In this document: piece by piece, positions 55,407 to 63,195 of the stretch
Position numbering within the stretch: position 1 is the stretch's first letter
Layout: every line of letters begins with the position of its first letter
From: Paraburkholderia solisilvae
GTDB taxonomy: Bacteria; Pseudomonadota; Gammaproteobacteria; Burkholderiales; Burkholderiaceae
Direction of reading: 5' to 3'
NCBI RefSeq assembly: GCF_902859875.1
Contig: NZ_CADIKF010000020.1
Coordinates: 49,882-113,881, forward strand
Length of the DNA: 64,000 nt
Made by a program: the position numbers and the translations under genes
Notes under the pieces: generated by a model
Databases searched by the model: none
What the model was told of the DNA's origin: nothing
The model's input: only the letters and a program-made list of their open reading frames with translations

Positions 55407-55436
55407 ACAAAGGGCGGGCAGTTGACCGCCCTTTGT
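55407..55436 (+). terminator. Hairpin terminator after hfq2
   Basis: ACAAAGGGCGG and CCGCCCTTTGT form an 11-bp stem with an 8-nt loop, 24 bp after the stop. The T-run is short and lies in the stem, so strength is moderate. Confidence 0.65.
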
Positions 55437-55541
55437 CCTATCTGCAGCCAGGCTCGCCCGCGGCATGTGTCGTCCGGATGCGCTGCTGCGATGCGCATCC
55501 GCTCTGCCCCGGCCTTGCTGGTTGGCTGGTTGCTCGAGACG

Positions 55542-55778
55542 CTAGTTGTCAGGGCCGGGGCCGACCAGCCGCTTCAACATCCGATCGATCCGCATGCCTT
55601 GTTGCTGCGTCAGCTGATAGCCGCTCTGCAAGGCCATGACGCGGCGCTGCCAATATCGTGCGTCGAGGATATCCAGCATCGGCTGCTGCGTCGCCCATTC
55701 CAGATGTTCCAGTTCCGCATCCACCACGTGTGACGCATTGCGTCGCGGCGTGCGACCGGATCCGTTCGTCTCCATCAT
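55542..55778 (-). CDS. Small conserved-looking protein (78 residues)
   Basis: A 78-residue soluble protein of no family I recognise. The sequence is protein-like, with an amphipathic helical core (AELEHLEWATQQPMLDILDA, RYWQRRVMALQSGYQLTQQQ) and no low complexity. Two ATG codons in tandem begin it, and GAGG lies just upstream. An ECF-type motif GGAAT-N17-CGTT sits 70 bp before the start, supporting a real and co-regulated gene. Convergent with hfq2. Confidence 0.68.
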   Translation of the reverse strand: MMETNGSGRTPRRNASHVVDAELEHLEWATQQPMLDILDARYWQRRVMALQSGYQLTQQQGMRIDRMLKRLVGPGPDN

Positions 55779-55847
55779 TGCGTTGCCTCGTCGGTGCGCA
55801 GGCGAGCGGCCCGCAACGCGCGAGCCGTTATCGTGCGACCGAGCTGG

Positions 55848-55873
55848 AACGAACTTGCGCGCGCGAATATTCC
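55848..55873 (-). promoter_or_regulatory. ECF-type promoter motif of the 78-residue protein gene
   Basis: On the minus strand GGAAT (55873-55869), a 17-bp spacer, then CGTT (55851-55848), about 70 bp before the ATG. Third occurrence of the same motif in 4 kb. Confidence 0.62.
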
Positions 55874-55987
55874 ATCGCTGGCCGCGCGGCTCACGCGACG
55901 GACTGCTGCTGCGGTATTCATGCGTTGCTTACCGGAACACGGCGACGGGGTGTGATGGCACGCTGAGAGGGCGATTGGCCGCGCTCC

Positions 55988-56101
55988 GGTGTCGCGGTGT
56001 CGCGGTGTCGCGGTGTCGCGGTGTCGCGGTGTCGCGGTGTCGCGGTGTCGCGGTGTCGCGGTGTCGCGGTGTCGCGGTGTCGCGGTGTCGCGGTGTCGCG
56101 G
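55988..56101. repeat. 8-bp tandem repeat, 14 perfect copies
   Basis: GGTGTCGC repeated 14 times without error over about 114 bp. Perfect short repeats of this length are prone to slippage, so copy number should vary between cells or strains. It lies 138 bp upstream of a small gene (+) and 115 bp beyond the promoter motif of another (-). Confidence 0.95.
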
Positions 56102-56238
56102 CAGCAGCATAGTGGTCCGCTGGAGGTCGAGGCATCGGCGCGCCAGATTAAGATTTGCCCTATGCCGATCGGCCGAATGTTGTCGCGCAAGGCTTTGCGC
56201 TATTCTGGTTGTTCGACAACGTCCGAGCGGAGAACGAT

Positions 56239-56439
56239 ATGTCCACGTCGAAGGCAAAAGCACAGCAGGCCGAGCTCACCGCGGAGCACCGCCTCGACGA
56301 AGCGCTCGAAGAAACGTTTCCGGCCAGCGACCCGATCGCGGTGGATACCGACAAACCGAACCGCACGCCCGCGAAGTCGGACGCCGATGCCGCAAAGCAG
56401 CCGGTGAAGCGCCCGCCGGCGCGCGCGAAGCATCACTGA
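56239..56439 (+). CDS. Small Lys/Ala-rich protein with the DEALEETFPASDP motif
   Basis: A 66-residue soluble protein. The central stretch RLDEALEETFPASDPIAVDT is the only conserved-looking block, and I recall similar short proteins in many proteobacteria, without known function. The C-terminal half is Lys/Pro/Ala-rich and basic (KRPPARAKHH), suggesting nucleic-acid or membrane contact. GGAG is well placed before the ATG. The 8-bp repeat array lies upstream. Confidence 0.75.
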   Translation: MSTSKAKAQQAELTAEHRLDEALEETFPASDPIAVDTDKPNRTPAKSDADAAKQPVKRPPARAKHH

Positions 56440-56701
56440 CCTGCTACCTCGCGCGCAATACCGAACCGTACGGCCTGCGCGCGAACGCCAACCGGCGCCC
56501 GGCGCGCGAATGGCCGCATGAGCAGATTTGAGGATTGTGTGGGCGAGCGCACCGCCCTCGCCGCGTCGAGCCCGAGCGGCACACGTCGAATCGCGCCGGA
56601 TTGAATCGCGCCGCGTCGAATCGCGGCTTCGGAAAACGCCATCGAACGCACGGCATGCGCCGTAGCGGCCGCGGCACTTCACGCGCCGCGGCGCAAGCGA
56701 A

Positions 56702-57424
56702 TCAGCGTATCGGCAAACCGCTGTCGAGTTGCCGCTGCAGTTCGCGAACCTGGCGCTGTGCATCGCGCAACTGCGCCTGCGCCTGCGACTTCTGCTGCTG
56801 CAGCGCAGTCGCTTCCGCACGGTTCTGCTGTTGCTGGTTGCTCACGATCACCTGCTGCTGGCGCGCGATCGTCAGGTCCGCCTGCAACCGGTTGGCCCGT
56901 TCCTGAGACAGCGCCACGAGCCGCTCGGTAAACGCCTTCTGCGCTTCAAGCCTGGTGCGCCGGATTTCGATATCCGACAGTTGCAGCGTCTGGCGAACGA
57001 AGTCGCGATAGATCATCTCGGCGCGCTGATCGTCCTGCGTCTTGATCACGCGCCAGAAGTTCTTCTGCTGGAAAAGCGCGACGTAATAGGTCATTTCCTT
57101 GCCGTAGAACAGCAGGCTCGCGCCATAGCTGCCGTTGTACGTCGTGCGCATTTCAGTGAGATCCGGGCCGTGGATCATCTGTTGCAGTTCCGCCACATTG
57201 CCGGTGGCCGACTGCTTCGCTTCGTCCGGTGTCAGCGCAATCGTTTGACCGGCCGCCGCAGACGATGCCGCCAGAATATCCGGCTGCGCCGCCGTGGCCG
57301 TTTCGCCAGCGGCACCGCTCGCTGCACTGTCCGACACCGCTTCTTGCGCCTGAGCGGCCTGCATTCCCCCGATCGCGATCACTACCGACAGTATGATCTG
57401 CCTGACTTTCGACTTCTGGTCCAT
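56702..57424 (-). CDS. DUF2968 protein, exported coiled coil
   Basis: A 240-residue exported protein. The signal peptide (KVRQIILSVVIAIGGMQAAQAQ) is followed by an Ala/Ser-rich linker, a compact domain (IHGPDLTEMRTTYNGSYGAS, LLFYGKEMTYYVALFQQKNF, WRVIKTQDD) and a long C-terminal coiled coil (~150-235) rich in Gln, Arg and Leu. This matches DUF2968 as I know it, a family of unknown function frequent in Burkholderia. ATG 57424 with CAGGAA is preferred to a GTG 33 nt upstream. It lies 48 bp after the sigma54-type regulator gene on the same strand. Confidence 0.82.
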   Translation of the reverse strand: MDQKSKVRQIILSVVIAIGGMQAAQAQEAVSDSAASGAAGETATAAQPDILAASSAAAGQTIALTPDEAKQSATGNVAELQQMIHGPDLTEMRTTYNGSYGASLLFYGKEMTYYVALFQQKNFWRVIKTQDDQRAEMIYRDFVRQTLQLSDIEIRRTRLEAQKAFTERLVALSQERANRLQADLTIARQQQVIVSNQQQQNRAEATALQQQKSQAQAQLRDAQRQVRELQRQLDSGLPIR

Positions 57425-57472
57425 GTAGTTCCTGCTTTGAACAGTTTTTGTTTTCACCCAATCGTCTCATTA

Positions 57473-58864
57473 TTACTCACTTTCACGCGTTTCGGGTTCC
57501 TCGTCGAAAATTTGATACTTGCGCATCTTCTCCCACAGCACCTTGCGGCTGATGCCGAGATACTGCGCGCTATCCTGGCGCCGCCAGCCGTTCGCGTGCA
57601 ATGCCGCCAGCACGCGGTTGCGTTCGTTCATATCCCACTTGCTGCGGTCCACCACCGTCTCGGCCGGGGCTTCAGCCGGCGTGGTTTGACCGTTGCGCGC
57701 GAGCGTCAGCAGGCGTTGCAGCCGCACCGCGTCCCACGCCCCGATCTGGCGCACCGTGACCCCGACGCGCTCGGCCAGATTCCGCAGTTCGCGAACATTG
57801 CCCGGAAAGTAGGTATCCGCCACCGCGTCGGCGAGCCAGTAGGGAATGTCGGGCAGCTGCGCGAGCCGTTCGGCGCCGATCGCCGACGCAATAAACGATT
57901 TGAAGATGGCGATCTTGTCCGCGGCGCCCCGCTCCTCGAGCGACGGGATGCGCAGCTCGATCACCGCGAGCCGGTAGTAGAGGTCCGCGCGGAAGGTGCC
58001 GTCCTTGACGAGCTTCTGCACATTCCGGTTGGTGGCCGCGACCAGCCGGAAGTCCACCTTGACCGGCGTCGCGGACCCGACCCGCGTCACCGCGCCATCC
58101 TCGAGCACGCGCAATAGCTTCACCTGCTGGAACAGCGGCAAGTCGCCGATCTCGTCGAGAAAAAGCGTGCCGCCGTCCGCCTGTTCGAAATAGCCTTTGT
58201 GCGTCGCGGCAGCGCCGGTGAACGAGCCTTTCGCGTGCCCGAAAAAGAGCGACTCGAACAGACCGTCCGGAATCGCGCCGCAGTTCACCGCGACGAACGG
58301 TCCGCCGCCGTAGCGCGAGTGCTTTTCGTGCAGCAGTTGCGCGATGCGCTCCTTGCCGACGCCGGTCTCGCCGTGCACCAGCACGCTCGTATCGCAATCG
58401 GCAAACGTATCCACTTCGTGCAGCAGCGCCTGCATGCATTCGGAACTCGCAATCAGCGCGGTCGGCGCGAGCGTCTGCGCGCTGTGCGCGCGCAGCTGCA
58501 CCACCAGCTTGCTGACCATCCCGCGCAGTTCCGCACAGGTGAAATCGAGCGGCAGCACATGCGAGTATTCGGGCGGATACGTCGCGGGGTCGCTCTCGCG
58601 CGGCGCGGCGCCGACCCAGATCACCGGAATGCCGTGCGCGCTTTGCCAGTCGGTCGGCAGCATCGCGCCGGCGTCGATCGCGGACACGCTGATGATCGCC
58701 AGCGACGGCCGGGTGGCGAGGCGCTCCGGCGAAAGCGCGGTGCCGTCGGCACGGATCACCTCGACGTCGAAGCTCGCCATGCAGCGTGCGACGCGGTCGA
58801 TGATGTCCGCTTTGCCCTCCCACACGTACAGGTCGACTTCATCGATTTTGGCTGGGGTTCTCAT
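57473..58864 (-). CDS. Sigma54-dependent transcriptional activator with a degenerate receiver-like domain
   Basis: A 463-residue enhancer-binding protein. Residues ~5-125 look like a receiver fold but lack the usual phospho-accepting Asp ([12 protein letters not shown] in its place). The AAA+ domain (~140-365) has Walker A GETGVGKE (165-172), the sigma54-contact loop GSFTGA (213-218, for GAFTGA), Walker [12 protein letters not shown] (231-241) and the R-finger region FRADLYYRL. The Fis-type helix-turn-helix is at the C terminus ([20 protein letters not shown]). It follows tadG by 10 bp, so it probably controls pilus genes. An ATG at 58918 is the alternative start. Confidence 0.9.
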   Translation of the reverse strand: MRTPAKIDEVDLYVWEGKADIIDRVARCMASFDVEVIRADGTALSPERLATRPSLAIISVSAIDAGAMLPTDWQSAHGIPVIWVGAAPRESDPATYPPEYSHVLPLDFTCAELRGMVSKLVVQLRAHSAQTLAPTALIASSECMQALLHEVDTFADCDTSVLVHGETGVGKERIAQLLHEKHSRYGGGPFVAVNCGAIPDGLFESLFFGHAKGSFTGAAATHKGYFEQADGGTLFLDEIGDLPLFQQVKLLRVLEDGAVTRVGSATPVKVDFRLVAATNRNVQKLVKDGTFRADLYYRLAVIELRIPSLEERGAADKIAIFKSFIASAIGAERLAQLPDIPYWLADAVADTYFPGNVRELRNLAERVGVTVRQIGAWDAVRLQRLLTLARNGQTTPAEAPAETVVDRSKWDMNERNRVLAALHANGWRRQDSAQYLGISRKVLWEKMRKYQIFDEEPETRESE

Positions 58865-58874
58865 TGGCGAGGAG

Positions 58875-60656
58875 TCAGTTGACGAGTTGTGCTTCACCGC
58901 AGGAAAGCGCGATGTCATGAACGGTGGCGAGTCCGACCTGCACGCCGAGCGCCTGCAGCAGCGGCACGAGCAGCGTGTCGAGCTGGCTCAGCGCGGGCTT
59001 GAGCGCATCGACCGCGCCGTTCAGGATCGGCGCGAGCGCGACATAGATGCCGAGGTTGCCCAGTCGCACATTGACGCCGCCGACGCTCAGATACAGCGCG
59101 TTCGGCAGTTGCGTGATGACCTGCCCCAGCAGACCGGCGCTCGCGGAGCCGAGCGCGTTGGTATTGACCGACTGGTAGTCGTCGGCGTCGCCGGGCTGCG
59201 CGTTGAAGTTGAGCGTCGGCGGCGTCGCCCCGGCCGGCGACGACGCCCGCAGCGCGACCTGCACGCCAGCGGGCGGCGACGGATTGCCGAGCCCGACACC
59301 GAGCAGCGGGTAGCCCAGCACCGAGAGGCTTGCCACGCTTGCCGGCTGCGAACAGTTCACCGGCTGCGTCGTGTTCGACGGGTTCAGCACCGCGGCGTTA
59401 CTGACGCACACGGCAGCCGCGCCCCATTGCACGCCGATCTTGCTGATGCTCGTCTGCCGCGCCCCGGTGCACTGCGTGCTCTGCAACGACGCGGTCGCAT
59501 CGCCGACCTCGATGTAGAGCGGCAAATTCAGCACGCCGGCCGACACCAGTCCGAGCACGTTGAAGTTGCCGATCCTCAGGTTCACATACAGCCGCACCTG
59601 CGCCGCATGCGCGCTCGTACGCGCGACGCCGTTGGCATCGACGCCCGCTTCGCCGACCGCGATCACGGGCGGCTGGGTCACCACCAGCCGCGCGCTGACA
59701 TTCGCGAGCGCCCCGAGGTTGAGGACCGGAGAAACGTCGATCGCGGACGTGCCGTTCGCGATCTGCGCCGCGGCCATCAGCATATCGAGCGCGCTGACCT
59801 GCGCGGACAGCGCGCCTTGCGGATCGGTGAGCCCGAGCGCGAACAGCCCGTTGCCCGACCCGCTGTTGCCGAGATTGAGCTTCAGACCGGCGGGCACCGT
59901 CGCTGCGATCGTCGCGAGCGCGCTCGTCACATCCGCGCTCGCGGTGCCGCTCGCGTCGAGTGCGCTCACCATCGCGTGCGCGAGATCGGCGACGCTCACG
60001 TTCATCTTCAGCAACTGGTCGATCGATCCGGCATTCAGCGCGGTCGCGAGGTCGCCGAGCTTGATCCGGGTCGACGCCAGATTCTGAAAGGTCAGCACGC
60101 CGAGCGACAGATTCGTTCCGAGCAGACTGTTCAGCAGGCCGTTGAGCACGCCGCCGGATAGCGTCGCGGTGCTGGTCGCGACCGCGAAGGTGCCGATGTT
60201 CACCGCCTTCGCCGTCGCGCTCGCGTGCACGGTGCGCGACGGCCCGAGGAACAGATACGGAATCTGCCTTGCGACGTCCACCTGGACCGCGTTCAACGGC
60301 GTGCCGTCCTCGTCGAAGACGGGCGCGCCGGCGGCCGGCGCATCCCAGCGGCCGCAGGTGACCGTGATCGTCGCATCGGGCTGCAGTCCGTTGCCGGTCG
60401 CATTCGCCTTCGCGGCATCGGTCGCGCCGCCGCAACCGGGCGCGCCGCCGATCGACTGCGCGCCCGCCGACGCGGCCATGTCGGCGGTGCGCTGCAACTG
60501 GCGGCGCGCGAGAAACACATTGCCGACATCGAGCGCGCCCAGCGCCGCGACGGCGACGGCCAGCCACAGCGCGGCGGTCACCGCGATCGCGCCGCGCTGC
60601 ACGCGATGCGCGCGCGCACGCTGCATGGACTGAACCGGACGAACGGGATCGCGCAT
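58875..60656 (-). CDS. tadG: TadG-like Flp pilus assembly protein
   Basis: A 593-residue TadG-family protein. An N-terminal TadE/G-like membrane segment is clear ([20 protein letters not shown]), then [20 protein letters not shown] with the conserved region that marks TadG/DUF2134 proteins. A large extracytoplasmic part follows with repeats of Ala/Gly/Thr/Leu-rich segments and few Cys (for example CGGAT and CTGARQTS). It helps assemble or anchor the Flp pilus. ATG 60656 is taken because it begins just before the membrane segment and one nucleotide after the upstream stop. Product name rests on the N terminus and context. Confidence 0.85.
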   Translation of the reverse strand: MRDPVRPVQSMQRARAHRVQRGAIAVTAALWLAVAVAALGALDVGNVFLARRQLQRTADMAASAGAQSIGGAPGCGGATDAAKANATGNGLQPDATITVTCGRWDAPAAGAPVFDEDGTPLNAVQVDVARQIPYLFLGPSRTVHASATAKAVNIGTFAVATSTATLSGGVLNGLLNSLLGTNLSLGVLTFQNLASTRIKLGDLATALNAGSIDQLLKMNVSVADLAHAMVSALDASGTASADVTSALATIAATVPAGLKLNLGNSGSGNGLFALGLTDPQGALSAQVSALDMLMAAAQIANGTSAIDVSPVLNLGALANVSARLVVTQPPVIAVGEAGVDANGVARTSAHAAQVRLYVNLRIGNFNVLGLVSAGVLNLPLYIEVGDATASLQSTQCTGARQTSISKIGVQWGAAAVCVSNAAVLNPSNTTQPVNCSQPASVASLSVLGYPLLGVGLGNPSPPAGVQVALRASSPAGATPPTLNFNAQPGDADDYQSVNTNALGSASAGLLGQVITQLPNALYLSVGGVNVRLGNLGIYVALAPILNGAVDALKPALSQLDTLLVPLLQALGVQVGLATVHDIALSCGEAQLVN

Positions 60657-60657
60657 C

Positions 60658-61074
60658 TCAGTTCTGCGGGCCGCCGCCGTTCGTATAGTCGACATGCAGC
60701 TGATTGCCCGAGTAACCGCTGTCGATCGACGAGCCGAACGATGCGGGAATCTTCGTCCTGAACGAATCGAGATAGCGCTGATATGCGAGCGACGCTTCGG
60801 CGCCGAGCATCGGTTGCGGCGCGGCTGCGGCACGGCCGCTGCGCTGCAGGTCGAGCCAGCTCAGCGTCGCGTGACCGATTTCGCTTGCGGGCGGCGCGTC
60901 ACTGGCATCTGCCGCCGGTTGGCTTACGGCGTCGACCGCATGCGGGTCCGCCGCCGCGCCCGTTTGCGTCTGTGCGACGGCGGCCTGAGCCACGCCGAAC
61001 GCAAGCGCAACGGCGAGCACACCCTCGACACACGTGGCAAGAATCAGCGGACTGCCCCGTTTCACGTATTCCAT
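60658..61074 (-). CDS. DUF3613 protein of the tad locus
   Basis: A 138-residue exported protein. The signal peptide (LILATCVEGVLAVALAFGVAQAAVAQ) is followed by an Ala/Asp/Pro-rich linker. The conserved block is SEIGHATLSWLDLQRSGRAA, then PMLGAEASLAYQRYLDSFRT. This matches DUF3613, a small family that occurs inside tad loci; its function is unknown. GGGAGGGG precedes the ATG at 61074. It lies between tadD and tadG with short gaps. Confidence 0.85.
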   Translation of the reverse strand: MEYVKRGSPLILATCVEGVLAVALAFGVAQAAVAQTQTGAAADPHAVDAVSQPAADASDAPPASEIGHATLSWLDLQRSGRAAAAPQPMLGAEASLAYQRYLDSFRTKIPASFGSSIDSGYSGNQLHVDYTNGGGPQN

Positions 61075-61100
61075 CACGTTCCCCTCCCGAAAGAGCTGCA

Positions 61101-61919
61101 TCACTGCGCAAAGCGCTGCAGCAGCGGCGGCGCCGGCTCGCGCGCGCTCGCCACCGGCTGCGCATGCCCGCCCGGCGCGGCGCGCGGCGTATGACTGGCC
61201 GCGCTCAGCACGAGCGCGGTTTCGTCGCGAATCCGCGCACGCACCGCGGGCGACAGCTTCTGTTCATTCATCAGCGCTTCGCCGCGTTTGCCCTGCCCGT
61301 CGGCGCCCAGATACAGCGCGACATTGGCGACGATCTTCGGATTGCCGCTATCGAGTTCCGCGGCCTTCAGCAACGGCACGCGCGCACCCGCGACGTCGCC
61401 GGCGCGCAGCCGGGCGTAGCCGAGATCGGATAGCGTCGCCGGATCGGTCGGCGCGAGTTGCGCCGCATGCTCGAGCTGCGACGACGCCTCGTCGAAATTG
61501 CCGCTCGCGCCCGCCAGCAGGCCGAGTCCGCGATACGCGCGCGCCGCGAGCGGCGTCGCCAGCAATTGCCGGTACGCGGCTGCGCTCGCCACCGGCTGAT
61601 CGGTCGCACGCAATGCGTCGGCGCGCAGCAGGATGGAATCGGGCGTCGCGCCGTATTGGCGATCGAACGCATCGATATGCGCGAGCGACGCGTAATAGAG
61701 GCCTTGCGCCTGCATCCGGTCGATCAGCGCGAGATACATGCCGGGCGTGTCGGGCGCCGGATCGCGCTGCGTCTGCTGCAGCATCGCTTCGCGTTCAGCC
61801 TGCGGCCCGACGCCGTAACCCGCCGGATTGACCGAGCACGCGCCGCACAGCGCGCATGCGAACCACAGCAGCGAGCGGCGCGCCGCCGCGCCGAACACGG
61901 TCCCGATCGAACGGTTCAT
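61101..61919 (-). CDS. tadD: TadD-like tetratricopeptide lipoprotein
   Basis: A 272-residue lipoprotein needed for Flp pilus assembly. The signal peptide ends LCGAC (Cys28). Tetratricopeptide repeats run from ~55 to ~225 (YYASLAHIDAFDRQYGATPD; AARAYRGLGLLAGASGNFDE; ATLSDLGYARLRAGDVAGAR). The C-terminal ~45 residues are Ala/Pro-rich. It probably acts as a pilotin or scaffold at the outer membrane. It lies 11 bp downstream of tadC. Confidence 0.9.
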   Translation of the reverse strand: MNRSIGTVFGAAARRSLLWFACALCGACSVNPAGYGVGPQAEREAMLQQTQRDPAPDTPGMYLALIDRMQAQGLYYASLAHIDAFDRQYGATPDSILLRADALRATDQPVASAAAYRQLLATPLAARAYRGLGLLAGASGNFDEASSQLEHAAQLAPTDPATLSDLGYARLRAGDVAGARVPLLKAAELDSGNPKIVANVALYLGADGQGKRGEALMNEQKLSPAVRARIRDETALVLSAASHTPRAAPGGHAQPVASAREPAPPLLQRFAQ

Positions 61920-61930
61920 GATGCTTTTCC

Positions 61931-63193
61931 TTAGCGATGCCGAACATAAGTGTGTTGCGACAGCGAATGCAGGACCGCGAGCACGCCCGGTCCCGCGGTG
62001 ACGATCAGCAGAGCCGGCAACAGCGTGACGACCATCACGCCGGTCATCTTCACGGTCAGGCGGCCGATCTTTTCGCGCAACAGCGCGCGGCGTCCGTCAC
62101 GCAGCCGGTCGCCGAACTGCCTGAGCGGCTCCTGCACCGCGCCGCCGTGACGATCGACCTGGATCAGCAGCCGCACGACCGCGCGCAGGTCTTCGTTATC
62201 GAAGCTCGACGCGAGGCGCTGCAGCGACTGCTCGCGCGTGCGGCCCGCGGCGAACTGACGTTGCGCGATTTCCAGTTCGCTCGCGAGCACCGGCAGCATG
62301 CGTCGAAAGTCGTTGATCGTGACCTGCAGACTCTGATCGAGCGACAGGCCGACGCCCTGCAGCAGCCGCAACAGATCGACCAGCAACGGCAGCTCGTCGA
62401 CCACCGCGTCGCGCCGCGCGGCCGCGCGGCGTCGCACGAGCAGCTTCGGCAGCATGAAGCCGGCCACCAGCGCGATCAGCACAAGCGCGAGGAAGCGCGT
62501 GCCGGCGATACGGCCTTCGGCACACGCGGCGGCGACGGCCGGCAACACGATCGCGCACGCGAGCCGTGCCACCAGAAAAAGGCCGCGCGCGCGTGCGTCG
62601 ACAAAGCCGCATTGTTCAAGCAGACGCCGGTCTTCGTCCGCGACGATCAGGCGGCCAGGCGGCGTATCGAGCCAGCCGCCGCCGACGCGCGCCGCGCGAT
62701 CGAGTACGCGCCGCAGGCGCGCGTGGCGCGACCGGCGAAGCGGTTGCGTCGGCATCGCGGCGTTCGCGGGTGCGCCGGGTGTGCCGGGTGCGACCGCCAT
62801 CTTCGCCGTGCCTGCCGTTTGCGCGCCGGCGCCGGATGCCATACCGGCCGTGCCTGCCGGCCGCACGGCTGCACCGGATGCCGCACCGCCCATGCCTGTT
62901 GTTTGCACGGTCGCGCCGGATGTCACGCCGGCTGTGCCTGCCGACGCTGCGCTGCCGCGCCGCGCGCCGCTCATCGCATCATCCGCGACCGGCGCACCGC
63001 GTGCGGCATCCGCGCGGGACGCCATGCTCGTTGCGCCCGCAACGGTTTGCGCGGAGCGGCGTTCGAGCGCATCGGCGAGCGTGCGCTCGCTGCGGCGTGC
63101 GGACGCGATACGCGCCATCAGCGCGCCCGCGAGCAGCAGCATCGCCAGCGCGGCAAGCACGAGCGCGAGAACGGCGATCGAGTGTGGCGCCAT
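61931..63193 (-). CDS. tadC: TadC, type II secretion F-like membrane protein, with a low-complexity insert
   Basis: A 420-residue inner-membrane platform protein of the Flp pilus system. One helix is at the N terminus (SIAVLALVLAALAMLLLAGA); the GspF-like cytoplasmic domain is at ~275-385 (LPLLVDLLRLLQGVGLSLDQ, VVRLLIQVDRHGGAVQEPLR), and the last helix ends the protein. Between ~50 and ~148 lies a long Ala/Gly/Thr/Ser-rich insert with repeats such as GTAGVTSGAT and GTAGMASGAG; most TadC proteins, near 310-320 residues, lack it. It lies 2 nt downstream of tadB. Confidence 0.9.
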   Translation of the reverse strand: MAPHSIAVLALVLAALAMLLLAGALMARIASARRSERTLADALERRSAQTVAGATSMASRADAARGAPVADDAMSGARRGSAASAGTAGVTSGATVQTTGMGGAASGAAVRPAGTAGMASGAGAQTAGTAKMAVAPGTPGAPANAAMPTQPLRRSRHARLRRVLDRAARVGGGWLDTPPGRLIVADEDRRLLEQCGFVDARARGLFLVARLACAIVLPAVAAACAEGRIAGTRFLALVLIALVAGFMLPKLLVRRRAAARRDAVVDELPLLVDLLRLLQGVGLSLDQSLQVTINDFRRMLPVLASELEIAQRQFAAGRTREQSLQRLASSFDNEDLRAVVRLLIQVDRHGGAVQEPLRQFGDRLRDGRRALLREKIGRLTVKMTGVMVVTLLPALLIVTAGPGVLAVLHSLSQHTYVRHR

Positions 63194-63195
63194 CG

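Larger units (their letters stand above)
55779..56238. other. Divergent region with an 8-bp repeat array
   Basis: About 460 bp between two small genes. It holds an ECF-type promoter motif (55848-55873) and an 8-bp tandem array (55988-56101). Frames that pass through the array encode CRGVAVSR- or RHRDTATP-type repeats and are artefacts of it. Confidence 0.55.

Noticed and set aside
55989..56531. Open frames through the 8-bp array giving long SRCRGVAV- or RHRDTATP-type repeats
   Set aside because: They exist only because the repeat has no stop codon in these frames; there is no ribosome site, no family resemblance, and copy-number change would shift the frame.
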